A stretch of 64,000 nt of DNA from Streptomyces orinoci (lineage in GTDB: Bacteria > Actinomycetota > Actinomycetes > Streptomycetales > Streptomycetaceae), in assembly GCF_003121295.1 (NCBI RefSeq), contig NZ_PHNC01000003.1:62001-126000 (forward strand). The letters are read 5' to 3'. Position numbers and translations under genes: made by a program. The notes beneath the pieces were generated by a model, which did not search any database, was not told where the DNA came from, and was given only the letters and a program-made list of their open reading frames with translations. How positions within the stretch are numbered: position 1 is the first letter of the stretch; each line of letters starts with the position of its first letter. This document shows positions 63,035 through 64,000 of the stretch, one piece after another.

Positions 63035-63757
63035 ATGAGCGCCATCAGAGGAGCCAGGGAACGTGCCCGGGACGAGATCGTCGCGGCCATCAAGGAGGAA
63101 GCGCGCCGGCAGCTTGCGCGGGACGGGGCGGCCAAGCTGTCGCTGCGGGCCGTCGCCCGTGAGCTGGGCATGGTCTCCTCCGCGCTCTACCGCTATTTCC
63201 CCAGCCGTGACGAATTGCTGACCGCCCTGATCGTGGACGCCTATGACGCGGTGGGCGCCCGTGCCGAGGCGGCGCTGGCGGCCGCCGATCCGGCCGATCC
63301 GGCGGCCCGCTGGTCGGCGGTGTGCGGGGCGGTGCGCGAGTGGGCGCTGGCGCACCCCCATGAGTACGCGTTGATCTATGGCTCCCCGGTGCCCGGCTAC
63401 CAGGCCCCGGAGGCCACCATCGAGCCGGCCGGCCGGGTGGCGCTGGCCCTGGTGGCCATCGCCCGGGACGCGCACGCCGCCGGCCGGCTCAAGGAGTTGC
63501 AGGTGCCGCCGGCGCCCCCGGTGGTCTGCACCGATCTGGAGCGGCTGACCGCCGAATACGCCCTGGGCCTGCCCGCCCCCGTGGCGGCCGCGCTGGTCGC
63601 CTCCTGGGCGCAGCTCTTCGGCTTGATCGGCTTTGAGCTCTTCGGCCAGTTCAACAATGTGGTGGAGGCCCGGGATGCCTTCTTCGCCCACTCGGTGCGG
63701 GGGCTGGCACACCAGATAGGGATCACCGACCCGGAGTCCGCGCCGGCCGGTTCCTGA
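63035..63757 (+). CDS. TetR/AcrR family transcriptional regulator
   Basis: 240 residues, ATG at 63035. N-terminal HTH (LSLRAVARELGMVSSALYRYF, read as residues ~38-58; tyrosine pair before the YFPSRDELL helix). The C-terminal ligand domain has the TetR_C_13-like segment AHPHEYALIYGSPVPGY (~115). Probably represses the divergent F420-type reductase and itself via the GAGAGC dyads. Confidence 0.93.
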   Translation: MSAIRGARERARDEIVAAIKEEARRQLARDGAAKLSLRAVARELGMVSSALYRYFPSRDELLTALIVDAYDAVGARAEAALAAADPADPAARWSAVCGAVREWALAHPHEYALIYGSPVPGYQAPEATIEPAGRVALALVAIARDAHAAGRLKELQVPPAPPVVCTDLERLTAEYALGLPAPVAAALVASWAQLFGLIGFELFGQFNNVVEARDAFFAHSVRGLAHQIGITDPESAPAGS

Positions 63758-63820
63758 GCCATGGGTGTCCACCGGGGGCCGGCGGTGCCGGGCGCCAGGG
63801 CGGCGGCCGCGGCGGGCGGC

Positions 63821-64000
63821 TCAGAACAGCGGCTCGGGCCCGGCCTGTTCGGGGGCGCGCACCGTGGCGGTCGTCGGGGCGTCCGGCGCGGCGGCGGTCA
63901 GCGTCCAGCCCGCCAGCAGACGGAGATCGATCAGCAGCAGCCGGCCGTCCGCCGTGTGCAGATGGAGATCCGGGCCGCAGACGGCCGCCACCCGTCCGGC
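63821..64000 (-). CDS. C-terminal end of an unidentified gene (partial)
   Basis: The stop TGA is at 63823-63821 and the frame is open to the window end: 59 residues with VAAVCGPDLHLHTADGRLLL and IDLRLLAGWTLTAAAP, composition typical of coding DNA here. It ends in a disordered, acidic tail (APEQAGPEPLF). Family not recognised. Confidence 0.6.
   Translation of the reverse strand, partial: AGRVAAVCGPDLHLHTADGRLLLIDLRLLAGWTLTAAAPDAPTTATVRAPEQAGPEPLF

Noticed and set aside
1..64000. CRISPR arrays, rRNA and tRNA genes
   Set aside because: No regularly spaced repeats of the right kind and no rRNA or tRNA signatures were seen; absence judged by eye only.

Overview
The window is about 72% G+C with strong G/C codon third positions. 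It carries a Streptomyces conservon with its P450, a CYP157-type P450 without an EXXR motif, actinobacterial DUF families, and a short intergenic repeat familiar from Streptomyces. It is almost certainly chromosomal DNA of a Streptomyces or close relative, probably an arm region where core metabolism, regulators and decayed mobile DNA mix. I found no rRNA, tRNA or CRISPR array.

Left end (1-4.8 kb): mobile-DNA debris. There is a frameshifted unidentified fragment, an internally deleted IS5-type transposase joined to the first ~70 codons of an FAD monooxygenase, a secreted protein of unknown function, and the C-terminal third of a tyrosine integrase. Next to it lies an intact HipA-like kinase / DUF3037 pair. 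4.8-11.1 kb: two SDR oxidoreductases behind a textbook promoter, uracil-DNA glycosylase behind a LexA-independent DNA-damage promoter motif, a DUF3224 / WYL-regulator divergon with a perfect operator, and an lnt-lipoprotein pair.

12-24.6 kb: an unrecognised ~434-residue protein that may be a divergent terpene-synthase-like enzyme. Convergent to it is the conservon cvnA-cvnB-cvnC-cvnD-CYP157, with overlapping or nearly abutting reading frames. Then come a large LAL-type ATPase with an N-terminal frameshift and no C-terminal HTH, a Ku + LigD-polymerase pair (end joining), a secreted serine protease, and the relic of a radical-SAM RiPP epimerase.

24.8-46 kb: a PHP-domain protein and a lipase-maturation-factor-like membrane protein; a PAS-GAF-PP2C-HATPase phosphatase; mutA-mutB-meaB (methylmalonyl-CoA mutase and its G-protein chaperone); a set of housekeeping enzymes (HAD, acylphosphatase, pirin, MazG-like, GNAT); an APC permease; a sigma-factor locus with phased direct repeats; an M56 peptidase / DUF5134 pair; and small enzymes. 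46-64 kb: an IS630 relic; a tightly overlapping DUF6421-SDR-threonine aldolase operon; acyltransferase, thioredoxin and flavin reductase genes; etfBA; a DUF6986 lyase-like gene; a LacI/ROK sugar divergon; a Pro1 tautomerase; a P-loop/NUDIX fusion; an M20 dipeptidase; geranylgeranyl reductase; and a TetR-controlled F420-type reductase.

The best leads for something new are the unknown protein facing the conservon, the dispersed 3'-end repeat family, the RiPP-epimerase relic, the DUF6421 operon, and several crisp regulatory sites (PafBC-type motif at ung; WYL, LacI and TetR operators). Coordinates are read directly from the sequence. Family assignments come from motif and sequence recognition without database searches.
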